NCBI RefSeq assembly: GCF_002157355.1
Contig: NZ_LYMK01000030.1
Location: 1-64,000 of the forward strand
Direction of reading: 5' to 3'
Length of the DNA: 64,000 bases
From: Variovorax sp. JS1663
Lineage (GTDB): Bacteria > Pseudomonadota > Gammaproteobacteria > Burkholderiales > Burkholderiaceae_C
The notes below the pieces were generated by a model that was not told where the DNA came from, did not search any database, and saw only the letters and a program-made list of their open reading frames with translations. This document shows, piece after piece, positions 51,959 to 60,559 of the stretch. Position 1 is the stretch's first letter; each line of letters begins with the position of its first letter. A program made the translations under genes and the position numbers.

Positions 51959-52945
51959 ATGAAACACTTTCATCCTCGGCGCGCGGTGCTTGCGCTGTTG
52001 CTCTCATCGTTGCTGCCGGCAGCGGCCGTGGCCCAGGGCACCTCGTCCAGGTGGCCGGCGCAGCCGGTGCGCTTCGTGGTTCCCTTCCCGGCGGGCTCGG
52101 CGCCCGACGTGCTGATCCGCCATGTCGGCGCCAAGCTCGGCGAGAAGTGGGGCCAGAGCGTGGTGGTCGACAACAAGCCCGGCGGCAGTGGGGTGATCGG
52201 CATGAACACTCTTCTCGCCGCGCCTGCGGACGGCAGCACCTTCGGCTTCGTCCAGGGCTCGGCGATCTCGGTCGCGCCGAGCACGATCAAGGGCGTGAGC
52301 TACGAATTCAACCGCGACTTCGTGCCGGTCACGCTCGCCGCGGTGGCGCCCTTCATGCTGGCGGTGCCGGGCGATTCGCCCTACAGGACCCTGGCCGACT
52401 TCATCGCCGCCGCGAGGGCGAAGCCGCAGAGCGTCGAGGTGGCCGACAACGGCCGCGGCACGGCGCCGCACCTGGCGTCGGCGCTGCTGGGGCTTCAGTC
52501 GGGCGCGCAGTTCCTGGAGGTGCACTACCCCGGCGGCGCACAGGCCATGCAGGCCACGCTGGGCGGGCAGACCAAGATGATGGTCGAGACCTACAACGTG
52601 CTGGCGGGCAATGTGCAGGCCGGCCGGATGCGCATCCTCGCGAGCATGGGCGACCGGATCGAGCCGGGGCTCGAATCCTTTCCGCTGGCCAGCGGCACCG
52701 TGCCAGGCGCCGTGGCGCACGGCTGGTTCGCGGTGATCGCGAAGAAGGGCGTGGACCCGGCCATCCTGGCCCGGCTCAACAAGGACATGGGCGAGGCCCT
52801 GCTGCTGCCCGACGTGGTCGCCAAGTCGCGCGAGCTGGGCACCTACCCGCGGCCGGGCACGCCCGAGCAACTGGCGCACTACATCGCCGAGGACCGCAGG
52901 ACCTGGCAGGCGGTGCTGGACAAGCTCAACATCAAACCGGAGTGA
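51959..52945 (+). CDS. Bug-family (TctC) periplasmic solute-binding receptor
   Basis: The 328-residue receptor has a Sec signal (MKHFHPRRAVLALLLSSLLP, cleavage near AVAQ) and the Bug core (WPAQPVRFVVPFPAGSAPD, DNKPGGSG). ATAGGAGGCGGCC precedes the ATG. It is the first gene of the MarR-controlled operon, with 7 nt to the decarboxylase gene, so a hydroxybenzoate is a reasonable ligand guess. Confidence 0.88.
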   Translation: MKHFHPRRAVLALLLSSLLPAAAVAQGTSSRWPAQPVRFVVPFPAGSAPDVLIRHVGAKLGEKWGQSVVVDNKPGGSGVIGMNTLLAAPADGSTFGFVQGSAISVAPSTIKGVSYEFNRDFVPVTLAAVAPFMLAVPGDSPYRTLADFIAAARAKPQSVEVADNGRGTAPHLASALLGLQSGAQFLEVHYPGGAQAMQATLGGQTKMMVETYNVLAGNVQAGRMRILASMGDRIEPGLESFPLASGTVPGAVAHGWFAVIAKKGVDPAILARLNKDMGEALLLPDVVAKSRELGTYPRPGTPEQLAHYIAEDRRTWQAVLDKLNIKPE

Positions 52946-52952
52946 AGAACCC

Positions 52953-53924
52953 ATGAAGGACAAGATTGCCCTCGAGGAGCATTTCGCCATCGACCTGACG
53001 ATCGGCGACTCGGAGGTCTATGCGCGGCCCGAGGTCTGGACCGGCCTGCGCGGCAAGCTGCTCGACTTCGAGCAGCAGCGCATCGAGCAGATGGATGCCT
53101 GGGGCACCGCGTACTCGATCCTCTCGCTCAATTCGCCCGCCGTGCAGGGCATCGCCGACGCGGCGCGGGCCATCGAGGTGGCGCGGCGCGCGAACGACGT
53201 GCTGGCCGAGCAGATCGCGCGCCGGCCGCAGCGCTTCGGCGGCTTCGCCGCGCTGCCCATGCAGGACCCGGAGGTCGCCGCTCGCGAGCTGGAGCGCTGC
53301 GTGACGCAGCTGGGCTTCCACGGCTTCCTGGTCAACGGCTTCTCGCAGGTGGGCGACGAGCGCACGGTGGCGTATTACGACGCGCCGCAGTACGCGGACT
53401 TCTGGGCCGCGGCCGCCGCATTGGGCAAGCCCTTCTACATGCACCCGCGCGACCCGCTGCCGGCGCGCGAGCCGATCTACGACGGCGCGCACTGGCTGAC
53501 GGGGCCGACCTGGGCCTTCGCGGTGGAGACCAGCATCCATGCGCTGCGGTTGATGTCCAGCGGGCTGTTCGACCGGCATCCCGCGCTGCAGATGATCCTC
53601 GGCCATTTCGGCGAGGGCATTCCCTTCAACATCTGGCGCGTGGACCACATCCTGCGCAAGGGCCGCCGCGGCATGCCCTGCGACCGCGAGATCGGCGACT
53701 ACCTGCGCAGCAACGTGCACGTCACGACCAGCGGCAACTTCCGCACGCCGACCCTGCTGTCCACCTTGCTCGAGATGGGGAGCGACCGCATCATGTATTC
53801 CGTGGACTATCCCTTCGAGAAGCACGAGGACGCCGCGCGCTGGTTCGACCACTGCGAGATCAGCGAGAACGACCGGCGCAAGATCGGGCGCGACAACGCG
53901 CGCACCCTCTTCGGACTGCCATGA
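52953..53924 (+). CDS. Gamma-resorcylate (2,6-dihydroxybenzoate) decarboxylase-like amidohydrolase
   Basis: The 323-residue protein follows the Rhizobium gamma-resorcylate decarboxylase nearly residue for residue in motif order: KIALEEHFAI, RRANDVLAE, LVNGFSQ, HPRDPLP, IYDGAHWLTGPTWAF, ILGHFGEG and TTSGNFRTPTL. The metal and catalytic set Glu8, His10, His164, His218, Glu221 and Asp285 is present. It should decarboxylate 2,6-dihydroxybenzoate (or a close analogue) to resorcinol, reversibly. The stop overlaps the flavin hydroxylase start (ATGA at 53921). Confidence 0.87.
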   Translation: MKDKIALEEHFAIDLTIGDSEVYARPEVWTGLRGKLLDFEQQRIEQMDAWGTAYSILSLNSPAVQGIADAARAIEVARRANDVLAEQIARRPQRFGGFAALPMQDPEVAARELERCVTQLGFHGFLVNGFSQVGDERTVAYYDAPQYADFWAAAAALGKPFYMHPRDPLPAREPIYDGAHWLTGPTWAFAVETSIHALRLMSSGLFDRHPALQMILGHFGEGIPFNIWRVDHILRKGRRGMPCDREIGDYLRSNVHVTTSGNFRTPTLLSTLLEMGSDRIMYSVDYPFEKHEDAARWFDHCEISENDRRKIGRDNARTLFGLP

Positions 53925-55126
53925 TCCGCGCCAAGGACCCTCGCCCCGTGCTGGTGGCCGGCGGCGGCATCGGCGGACTGGCGGCCGCGCTCGCGCTGGT
54001 GCGCGAGGGCTATCGCGTGAAGGTGATCGAGCAGTCGGCGCAGATCGGCGAGATCGGCGCCGGCATCCAGCTCAGCCCGAACGCCTTCGCGGCCTGCGAC
54101 GCGCTCGGCGTCGGCGCCAACCTGCGCGCCCGGGCGGTCTACACCGACGAGATGGTGATGTTCGACGCCATTGACGCCAGGCGGGTGATTTCCATCGCGC
54201 TCGATGCGCGCTTCCGGGAACGCTTCGGCAATCCTTACGCGGTGATCCACCGCGCCGACATCCACGGCGCCCTGCTCGAGGGCGTGCAGGCCACCACCGA
54301 CGGCATCGAGTTCATCACCTCGACCAAGGTGGTGCACGTCGACCAGGACGAGGAGGGCGTGACGCTGATCGACGCGCAGGGCGGCCGCCACCAGGGCCAG
54401 GCCGTGATCGGCTGCGACGGCGTGCGCTCGGCGGTGCGCCAGCAGTACGTGGGCGACGGCATCCGCGTCTCGGGCCACGTGGTGTTCCGCGCGGTGATCG
54501 ACACGGCCGAGTTCCCCGAGGCGCTGCGCTACACAGCGCCCTGCATCTGGGTGGGGCCGAACTGTCACCTGGTGCACTACCCGCTCAAGGGCGGCGACAA
54601 GTTCAACCTGGCCGTCACCTTCCACAGCGAGCGGCCCGAGGAGTGGGGCTCGATGGAGGGCGATCCCGCCGAGGTGCAGCGCTACTTCCGCGCGACCTGC
54701 GGCGAGGCGCAGCAGATCCTGCGCATCCCCAAGGCCTGGAAGCGCTATTCGACCGCCGACCGTGACCCGATCGAGCGCTGGAGCTTCGGCCGCGCCACGC
54801 TGCTCGGCGATGCCGCGCATCCGATGGTGCAGTACCTGGCCCAGGGCGCCTGCATGGCCTGCGAAGACGCGGTCACACTGGCGCTCGCGCTGCGGCGCGA
54901 GGACGGCGACTGGACGCGCGCGCTGGCCCTCTACGAGCGCTCGCGCGTGGCACGCACCGCGCGCGTGGTGCTGTCGGCGCGCGAGATGGGCCGCATCTAC
55001 CACGCCAAGGGCGTCGAGCGCCTGGTGCGCAACGAGATGTGGAAGGGCCGTCCGCAGGAGCGCTTCTACGACGCGCTCGAGTGGCTGTACGGCTGGACGG
55101 CGGGGAGCTGCCTGGCGGAGGATTGA
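53921..55126 (+). CDS. FAD-dependent aromatic hydroxylase (group A flavoprotein monooxygenase)
   Basis: The 401-residue single-component hydroxylase has VLVAGGGIGGLAAALAL (FAD), the GCDGVRSAVR (DG) motif near residue 165, and LLGDAAHPMVQYLAQGACMACEDAV near 290. The closest pattern is 3-hydroxybenzoate 6-hydroxylase/salicylate hydroxylase. Coupled to a resorcylate decarboxylase it could hydroxylate resorcinol to hydroxyquinol; 3-hydroxybenzoate or salicylate are alternatives. No ring-cleavage dioxygenase is in the operon. Confidence 0.85.
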   Translation: MIRAKDPRPVLVAGGGIGGLAAALALVREGYRVKVIEQSAQIGEIGAGIQLSPNAFAACDALGVGANLRARAVYTDEMVMFDAIDARRVISIALDARFRERFGNPYAVIHRADIHGALLEGVQATTDGIEFITSTKVVHVDQDEEGVTLIDAQGGRHQGQAVIGCDGVRSAVRQQYVGDGIRVSGHVVFRAVIDTAEFPEALRYTAPCIWVGPNCHLVHYPLKGGDKFNLAVTFHSERPEEWGSMEGDPAEVQRYFRATCGEAQQILRIPKAWKRYSTADRDPIERWSFGRATLLGDAAHPMVQYLAQGACMACEDAVTLALALRREDGDWTRALALYERSRVARTARVVLSAREMGRIYHAKGVERLVRNEMWKGRPQERFYDALEWLYGWTAGSCLAED

Positions 55127-55218
55127 CGGGGCGCCCCCACGGCGATGCGGGCCGGCGCTTCCTGCTACGCTTGCCGCCTCCGCCCGGCCGCGCCGGGTGG
55201 CTTCTTCCCGCATCCCCC

Positions 55219-55977
55219 ATGGCGCTTCCCATCATCAGCGACTGGCATTTCTATGCCGTCGCCATCCCTGCCGTGCTCATGCTCGGCGTCAGCAAGAGCG
55301 GCTTCGGCGCCGGCTTCGGCTCGCTGGCGGTGCCGATGCTGGCCCTGGCCGTCACCGTGCCGCAGGCGGCCGCGATCCTGATGCCGGTGCTGCTGCTGAT
55401 GGACCTGCTCGGCCTGGCCGCCTTCCGCCGCGATTTCGACCGCGCGCTGCTCTGGTTCCTGATTCCCTTCGGCCTGCTGGGCACGCTGATCGGCGCGGCG
55501 CTGTTCCACGTACTGCCGGCGCACCAGGTGGCGGGCATCGTCGGCGTCTTCACGCTGTTGTTCCTGGCGCAGCGCCTGCTGTTCCCGCCGCGATCCGACA
55601 CCGTGCCGCCATCCAAAACAACGGGTGCGGTACTTACCGCGATCGGCGGCTTCACCAGCTTCATCGCGCACGCCGGCGGGCCTCCGGTGAACGCGTACGT
55701 GATCCCGCTGCGGCTCACGCCGATCGCCTACACCGCGACCATGGCCTATTTTTTCTTCGTGGTGAACCTGAGCAAGTGGGTTCCCTATGCCTGGCTGGGC
55801 CTGCTCGACTGGCGCAACATGGCGACCTCGCTGGTGCTGTTGCCGATCGCGCCGCTGGGCGTGTGGCTCGGCATCCGGATCGCGCGCCGCATCGATGCGG
55901 TGTGGTTCTACCGTTTTGTGTACCTCGGTATGCTTTTGACCGGACTCAAGCTCAGCTGGGACGGCTTCGCGGGCTGA
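55219..55977 (+). CDS. TauE/SafE (TSUP) family membrane transporter
   Basis: The 252-residue membrane protein has seven to eight hydrophobic segments and the TSUP repeats GVSKSGFGAGFGSLAVPMLAL and GGFTSFIAHAGGPPVNAYVIPL. Members export or import sulfite, sulfoacetate and other small organic anions; the substrate is unknown. ATG 55219 was chosen as the first start close to the first span; it has no clear Shine-Dalgarno sequence. A 92-nt gap with a GC hairpin separates it from the hydroxylase, so it may be a separate unit. Confidence 0.82.
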   Translation: MALPIISDWHFYAVAIPAVLMLGVSKSGFGAGFGSLAVPMLALAVTVPQAAAILMPVLLLMDLLGLAAFRRDFDRALLWFLIPFGLLGTLIGAALFHVLPAHQVAGIVGVFTLLFLAQRLLFPPRSDTVPPSKTTGAVLTAIGGFTSFIAHAGGPPVNAYVIPLRLTPIAYTATMAYFFFVVNLSKWVPYAWLGLLDWRNMATSLVLLPIAPLGVWLGIRIARRIDAVWFYRFVYLGMLLTGLKLSWDGFAG

Positions 55978-56066
55978 AAACGCGCACTGATAAAGGCCTC
56001 TCAGCGGCCGTGTAATGCAAAGCTCTACGATTGCCGGGCCTGGGCCGGGTGTGCAATATTTCACGA

Positions 56067-56306
56067 ATGTCCGAGTCGACAACAACGCCCGCCAAACTCG
56101 AGGATTCCGAACTGCAAACGCTTGCGGTGGAGTGGCGCATCCGCGCCATGCAGGGTGACAAGCTCGCGCATCGCATGGCCCAGGCGCTCGAAGCCGAGCA
56201 GCGCCGTCGGATTCGGGACACGGGCCTGCAGCCGCTGCCGCCTGCGCGCTCTTCCGGCGCCTCGCCATGGTGGAAGTTCTGGCGCCGCCGCCGCATGCAC
56301 TCCTGA
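56067..56306 (+). CDS. Small basic-tailed protein of unknown function
   Basis: The 79-residue product is mainly helical and charged (LEDSELQTLAVEWRIRAMQGDKLAHRMAQALEAEQRRR) and ends in a Trp/Arg-rich tail (WWKFWRRRR), which could bind membrane surface or nucleic acid. No family is recognised. It is followed after 3 nt by a second small gene, supporting a two-gene unit. The ribosome site is weak. Confidence 0.5.
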   Translation: MSESTTTPAKLEDSELQTLAVEWRIRAMQGDKLAHRMAQALEAEQRRRIRDTGLQPLPPARSSGASPWWKFWRRRRMHS

Positions 56307-56309
56307 TCC

Positions 56310-56558
56310 ATGGACTTTGCGGTTGCGCTCGCATTGGTGAGCCTGCTTCTGGCCACCCTTCTCTCGAATGTGCTGGCGCGCCAGCGCGAGCGGCTGGTGG
56401 AATTCGATCCCGTCACCCACGAGGCGCGCGAACTGCTGCTGCGCGAGCGTGCGGCGCCGGTGCCGCTGTGTCCCACGCTGGGGCCTGAGCACTGGGCCCG
56501 CATTAGAGATAGATCTTCTGCAGCAGCCGGATCAGCGTTTCCCGCTCTCGCGCGGTGA
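56310..56558 (+). CDS. Small single-span membrane protein, unknown function
   Basis: The 82-residue product starts with a hydrophobic segment (MDFAVALALVSLLLATLLSNVLA), then a charged region (RQRERLVEFDPVTHEARELLLRER). It lies 3 nt behind the previous small gene. The last 56 nt overlap the converging MarR gene, so the C-terminus is doubtful. No family recognised. Confidence 0.45.
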   Translation: MDFAVALALVSLLLATLLSNVLARQRERLVEFDPVTHEARELLLRERAAPVPLCPTLGPEHWARIRDRSSAAAGSAFPALAR

Positions 56559-56985
56559 GGCGCGCGCTGGCTTCGTTCTCCAGCTCCACCACCGTGCGCT
56601 CGGCCTCGCGCACCAGCGTCTCGCCGGCCGGCGTCAGGTACAGGCCGATGGCACGGCCGTCGTAGGGGTGGGGGCGGCGCTCGATCAGGCCGCGGCCGTC
56701 CATGGTGGAGATCAGGTTCACCAGGTTGGGTGGCAGGATGTCCAGCGTGGCGCAGAGCTGGCGCGAGGTGGCGCCAGGGTTGTGCGCCAGCAGCGAGAGC
56801 ACCGAGAAGTCCACCTGCTTGAGGCCGTATACCGTCATCCGCTCCGCGAACACCGTGCTCACCGTGAGCCAGGCGCGCCGCGCGTTGTAGCCGACCAGCG
56901 ATTCGAGCATCTGGGTGTCGAGCCGTTCCGAGCGGGTCGGATGGGTGGTGATCGCGGTGGCTGCTTTCTTGCGTGGGGCGGTCAT
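56503..56985 (-). CDS. MarR-family regulator
   Basis: The 160-residue MarR protein has a lysine/arginine-rich N-terminus, VYGLKQVDFSVLSLLAHNPGATSRQLCATLDILPPNLVNLISTMDGRGLIERRPHPYD split into helix and wing motifs, and RAIGLYLTPAGE. It is 59 nt behind the acyl-CoA dehydrogenase gene on the same strand as the operon beginning at the right edge. FerC, CouR and HcaR, which sense hydroxycinnamoyl-CoA esters, are MarR proteins; a similar role is inferred from the ligase and esterase genes. Confidence 0.86.
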   Translation of the reverse strand: MTAPRKKAATAITTHPTRSERLDTQMLESLVGYNARRAWLTVSTVFAERMTVYGLKQVDFSVLSLLAHNPGATSRQLCATLDILPPNLVNLISTMDGRGLIERRPHPYDGRAIGLYLTPAGETLVREAERTVVELENEASARLTARERETLIRLLQKIYL

Positions 56986-57044
56986 GGCCGAAGCCTAACT
57001 GCCTTTGCGCGGCAGCCGCATCGGTGCATGTCCCCTACGTTCTT

Positions 57045-58772
57045 CTACGCGATGGCGGCGGGCGCGAGGACCGCGTCGCAGGCGCGCTTGACCATGCCCA
57101 GGCGCATCTCGAATTCCGGCAGCACGAAGCGCTGGAAGGCGGCGCCCGGCGCGCGCCAGCGCGCATCGTCGGGCGCGGCCTGCGCGATGCGCGCCCAGCT
57201 CCAGGCCAGCAGGGCCAGCGCGACGCAGCGCAGGTAGTCGTCGGCCACCTCGAAGGGCAGGGCGGCGTCGCGCTGCGCCGCCAGCGCGAGCGTGGTGCCG
57301 AGGTAGCGCAGCTGGGCGAAGCGGCGCTGCACGTCGGCGTCCTGCTCGCGCGCGGCATCGAGCTCGTCGCGCAGCTCGATCAGCACGGCGGCCATGGCGG
57401 CGCCGCCGTCGGGCAGCAGCTTGCGCTGCACCAGGTCGATGGCCTGGATCTCGTTGGTGCCCTCGTAGATCATGGTCACGCGCGCATCGCGCAGCACCTG
57501 CTCGATGCCCCATTCGCGCACGTAGCCATGGCCGCCGAACACCTGCAGGCAGGCGCTGGCGCCGTCGAAGGCCTGCTGCGTGCAGGCAGCCTTGAGCACC
57601 GGCGTGACGAGCGCGCACCAGCGCTCGGCGCGCTGCCGACGCGCCGGGTCGGCGTCGTGGCGCGCGACGTCGAGCTGCAGCGCGGTGCGGTAGGCCAAAA
57701 GCCGCATGCCGTCGATCCAGGCGCGCTGGGTCTCCAGAATGCGGCGCACCGCGGGATGCTCCGCGATCAGGTCGGCCGGCTCGCTGCCCCGGCTCGCGGG
57801 CACCGGGCCGGGGGCGCGCATCTGCCGCCGTTCGCGCGCATAGGCCTCGGCCTTCTGCCAGGCCGCATCGAGCAGGCCGAGGCCCTGCAGCGCCACGTGC
57901 AGGCGGGCCGAATTCATCATCACGAACATGGCCGCGAGGCCGCGGTGCGGCTCGCCCACCAGCCAGCCGGTGGCGTCGTCGAAGCGCATCACGCAGGTGG
58001 GGCTGCCGTGCAGGCCCATCTTCTCTTCGATGCGCTCGCAGTGCACCGTGTTGCGCTGCCCCTCGGGAAGGCGCTTGGGCACCAGCACCAGGGACAGGCC
58101 CTTGGGGCCGCTCGGTGCGTCCGGCAGGCGGCACAGCACCAGGTGCACGATGTTCGGCGTGAGGTCATGCTCGCCGCCGGAAATGAAGATCTTGCTGCCG
58201 CTCACGCGAAAGCTGCCGTCGGTTTGCGGTACGGCGCGGGTTCGCACCAGGCCCAGGTCGCTGCCGGCATGGGCTTCGGTCAGGCACATGGTGGCCAGCC
58301 ATTCGCCGCTGGCGATCTTCGGCAGGTAACGCTGCTGCAGTTCCGCGCTGCCGTGGTGGCGCAGGCATTCGTAGGCGCCGTGCAGCAGGCCGGGCGCCAT
58401 GGTGAGCCCATGGTTGGCCGCGCTCAGCCACTCGAAGAGGATGGCCTCGAGCACCGCCGGCAGGCCCTGGCCGCCGTGTTCGGGCGCAGCGGACAGCGCC
58501 AGCCACCCGCCCTCGACCAAGCCTCGATAGGCCTCGCGGAAGCCGGGCGGCGTGGTGACCTCGCCGCCTTCGAAGCGGCAGCCCGTCTCGTCGCCCGTGC
58601 GGTTGAGCGGCGCGACGGCCGCGGCCACGAACCGGCCGGCTTCGCCGAGCACCTGCGACTGCAGGTCGTCGTCGAATTCGGCAAAAGGGGCGAGATCGCG
58701 CAGGCGCGGCGTGGCGCCGAGCACGGTCTCGAGCAGGTATCGGATGTCGTCGGGGCGGGGCTGGTAGTTCAT
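57045..58772 (-). CDS. Acyl-CoA dehydrogenase, DmdC-like with C-terminal extension
   Basis: The 575-residue protein is longer than classical acyl-CoA dehydrogenases (about 380) and has the C-terminal extension of the DmdC/AidB-type branch. Motifs include MCLTEAHAGSDLG (FAD/substrate loop), KIFISGGEHD, FGGHGYVREW and TMIYEGTNEIQAIDL with the catalytic-base glutamate position. It would oxidise an acyl-CoA to the enoyl-CoA. The start (ATG 58772) overlaps the esterase stop. The presence of such an enzyme beside a feruloyl-CoA synthase-like ligase suggests a beta-oxidation-type route, perhaps for a dihydro-cinnamate. Confidence 0.88.
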   Translation of the reverse strand: MNYQPRPDDIRYLLETVLGATPRLRDLAPFAEFDDDLQSQVLGEAGRFVAAAVAPLNRTGDETGCRFEGGEVTTPPGFREAYRGLVEGGWLALSAAPEHGGQGLPAVLEAILFEWLSAANHGLTMAPGLLHGAYECLRHHGSAELQQRYLPKIASGEWLATMCLTEAHAGSDLGLVRTRAVPQTDGSFRVSGSKIFISGGEHDLTPNIVHLVLCRLPDAPSGPKGLSLVLVPKRLPEGQRNTVHCERIEEKMGLHGSPTCVMRFDDATGWLVGEPHRGLAAMFVMMNSARLHVALQGLGLLDAAWQKAEAYARERRQMRAPGPVPASRGSEPADLIAEHPAVRRILETQRAWIDGMRLLAYRTALQLDVARHDADPARRQRAERWCALVTPVLKAACTQQAFDGASACLQVFGGHGYVREWGIEQVLRDARVTMIYEGTNEIQAIDLVQRKLLPDGGAAMAAVLIELRDELDAAREQDADVQRRFAQLRYLGTTLALAAQRDAALPFEVADDYLRCVALALLAWSWARIAQAAPDDARWRAPGAAFQRFVLPEFEMRLGMVKRACDAVLAPAAIA

Positions 58773-60559
58773 CGGCAGCGGAAGCTGGCGGCGCTTTCGG
58801 GATCGCCGCCGGTGTAGCTGGCGACGCGCGGGTAGGGGCACAGGGGGCGGGTGCGGCGCGGCGACCAGTCGGCCGGCACTTCGGCATTGACCACCGCGGC
58901 ACCGGGGCCACGCGCGGCGGCGGTGACGGCTTGCGGCGCCTGGCCCTGCTCGACCCAGTCGACCAGCGCATCGAGCATGTCGAACTGGTCGGTGGCGGGT
59001 CCGCCGGAACAGTGGTTCATGCCGGGCACCGGGAAGTAACGCGCGAAGGCGGCCGCATCGCCGCCATGTGTCGCTTGCAGGCGTTCGTACCAGGCCGCGG
59101 TGTCGTCGGAGGAGAACACGGGGTCGCTGGTGCCGTGGTAGACGATCATCTTCGCGCCGCGTGCGCGCAGCGCATCCAGCCTGTCGGCCTGCGGCGGCGC
59201 CATGAAGGCCATGGCGGATTCCCGGAAGGGGCCGCCCGTCGCATCGATGCGCGGCGCATCGCGGTCCATGTCGAAGCCCAGCGCGAAGGGCAGGCCGCCG
59301 GGCCGGTCGGCCAGCGGCGGCGTGCTGAAGATGAAGGCCACGGCGCCGGCATCGCGGGTCGCGGGGCTGGCGAACTTCCATTCGCGCCAGTTGCTGCCGG
59401 CGATGCCGGCATCGAAGGGGAAGCTGCTGTAGATCATGCGGCCGCCGCTGTCGCGCGCGCCGGCGAACACGTTGGCGAGCGCGCTCTTCTGTGCCGGCGC
59501 GAGGCAGCTGCCGTCCCGTGCGCCGGTGCAGGTGGGTACGTCGGTGTCGAGGCGGAAGCGCGCCTGGCAGGCCTTCACGTCGGAGACGATGCCGTCGGCC
59601 AGCCCGTCCAGGGCGTCGCAGCGCCCCAGGATGCTGCGCGACACCAATTGCAGTTCTGCGGGCGTGAAGGCGCTCTGCAGATCAGGCTGGCCGGCCGGCG
59701 TCGTGGCGCCTGCCGCCTTCGCATACTGCTGTGCGCCGTAGAGCTGCGCCACCGCCGCCTTCGGCAACTGGAAGCCGGGGTTGCCGGCCAGGACGCCGTC
59801 GTACTGCGCCGCCGAGCGGGACGCGGCCACCATCGCATGCCGGCCGCCGTTGGAGCAGCCACCGATGTAGGAGCGGTCGGGGCCGCGGCCGTAGGCCTGT
59901 GCGATCAGGTTCTTCGCCATGGGCGTGAGCTGCGCGACGGCGTTGTAGCCGTAGTCGGAGCGGGCCTGCGGGTCGAGGCCGAAGCGCGGGCCCATGGCGC
60001 CGGGGTGGCCCGCATCGGAGCTGATCACGGCAAAGCCCTTCTGCAGCGCACTGCTGGCCGGACCGCCGCCGCCGATGCCGCCCATGGCCGGCACCACCAC
60101 GCCGTCCAGGCCACCGTTGGCTTGGTAGAAGAAGCGGCCGTTCCAGTTCTTCGGCAGCCGAATCTCGAAGCCGATGGCGTAGCGCTGGCCGTCGACCGGG
60201 CTCACGCGCTCGTTCATGCGGCCCTGCACGAGGCAGTGGGCGTGAGCCTGTACGTTGGCGTTGCCTACCGTGACCGGACCGGCGGGCACTTCGACGACGC
60301 TGGTATAGACGGTGTCGGGCCGCGCCGCCTTCGCCGCGAGATCGGTGCAGGACAGCAGGGTGCCGGGCTTCGCGGCGGCAAGGCGGGGCAGCGTGCCGGG
60401 CTCGATCGCGCTGCATGCTGCAAGCACAACGGCCACGCCGGATGCCAAGGCAACGGTTGCCAGGACACCGCGGAACCGGCTTTGCCGGGCCGCCGGTGTC
60501 GCCCCCGGCGAGGGGGGTGGCGCAGCGACACGAAGTGCGCGAAGCCTGGGGGAGGTCAT
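58769..60559 (-). CDS. Tannase/feruloyl esterase-family lipoprotein
   Basis: The 596-residue serine esterase has the family CS-D-HC signature: GGCSNGG with Ser236, GTSDPVFSSDDTAAW (Asp) and GMNHCSGG (His), where the Cys beside Ser pairs with the Cys beside His. The N-terminal hydrophobic run ends in the lipobox LAAC (Cys49), so it is probably anchored in the outer membrane or periplasm. It would split phenolic esters (feruloyl, galloyl or similar). ATG 60559 overlaps the Bug stop. The first ~33 residues are encoded by a dispersed repeat, giving an unusually long stretch before the signal. Confidence 0.84.
   Translation of the reverse strand: MTSPRLRALRVAAPPPSPGATPAARQSRFRGVLATVALASGVAVVLAACSAIEPGTLPRLAAAKPGTLLSCTDLAAKAARPDTVYTSVVEVPAGPVTVGNANVQAHAHCLVQGRMNERVSPVDGQRYAIGFEIRLPKNWNGRFFYQANGGLDGVVVPAMGGIGGGGPASSALQKGFAVISSDAGHPGAMGPRFGLDPQARSDYGYNAVAQLTPMAKNLIAQAYGRGPDRSYIGGCSNGGRHAMVAASRSAAQYDGVLAGNPGFQLPKAAVAQLYGAQQYAKAAGATTPAGQPDLQSAFTPAELQLVSRSILGRCDALDGLADGIVSDVKACQARFRLDTDVPTCTGARDGSCLAPAQKSALANVFAGARDSGGRMIYSSFPFDAGIAGSNWREWKFASPATRDAGAVAFIFSTPPLADRPGGLPFALGFDMDRDAPRIDATGGPFRESAMAFMAPPQADRLDALRARGAKMIVYHGTSDPVFSSDDTAAWYERLQATHGGDAAAFARYFPVPGMNHCSGGPATDQFDMLDALVDWVEQGQAPQAVTAAARGPGAAVVNAEVPADWSPRRTRPLCPYPRVASYTGGDPESAASFRCR
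60465..60554 (-). repeat. Intergenic palindromic repeat, copy B, translated into the esterase N-terminus
   Basis: This 90-bp unit matches 27178-27265 closely, including the hairpin CCGGC-TTT-GCCGG and the C-run/G-run hairpin. Here it lies a few bases after the Bug stop and is read through as residues about 2-32 of the esterase. The start codon at 60559 sits at its edge. Confidence 0.8.
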
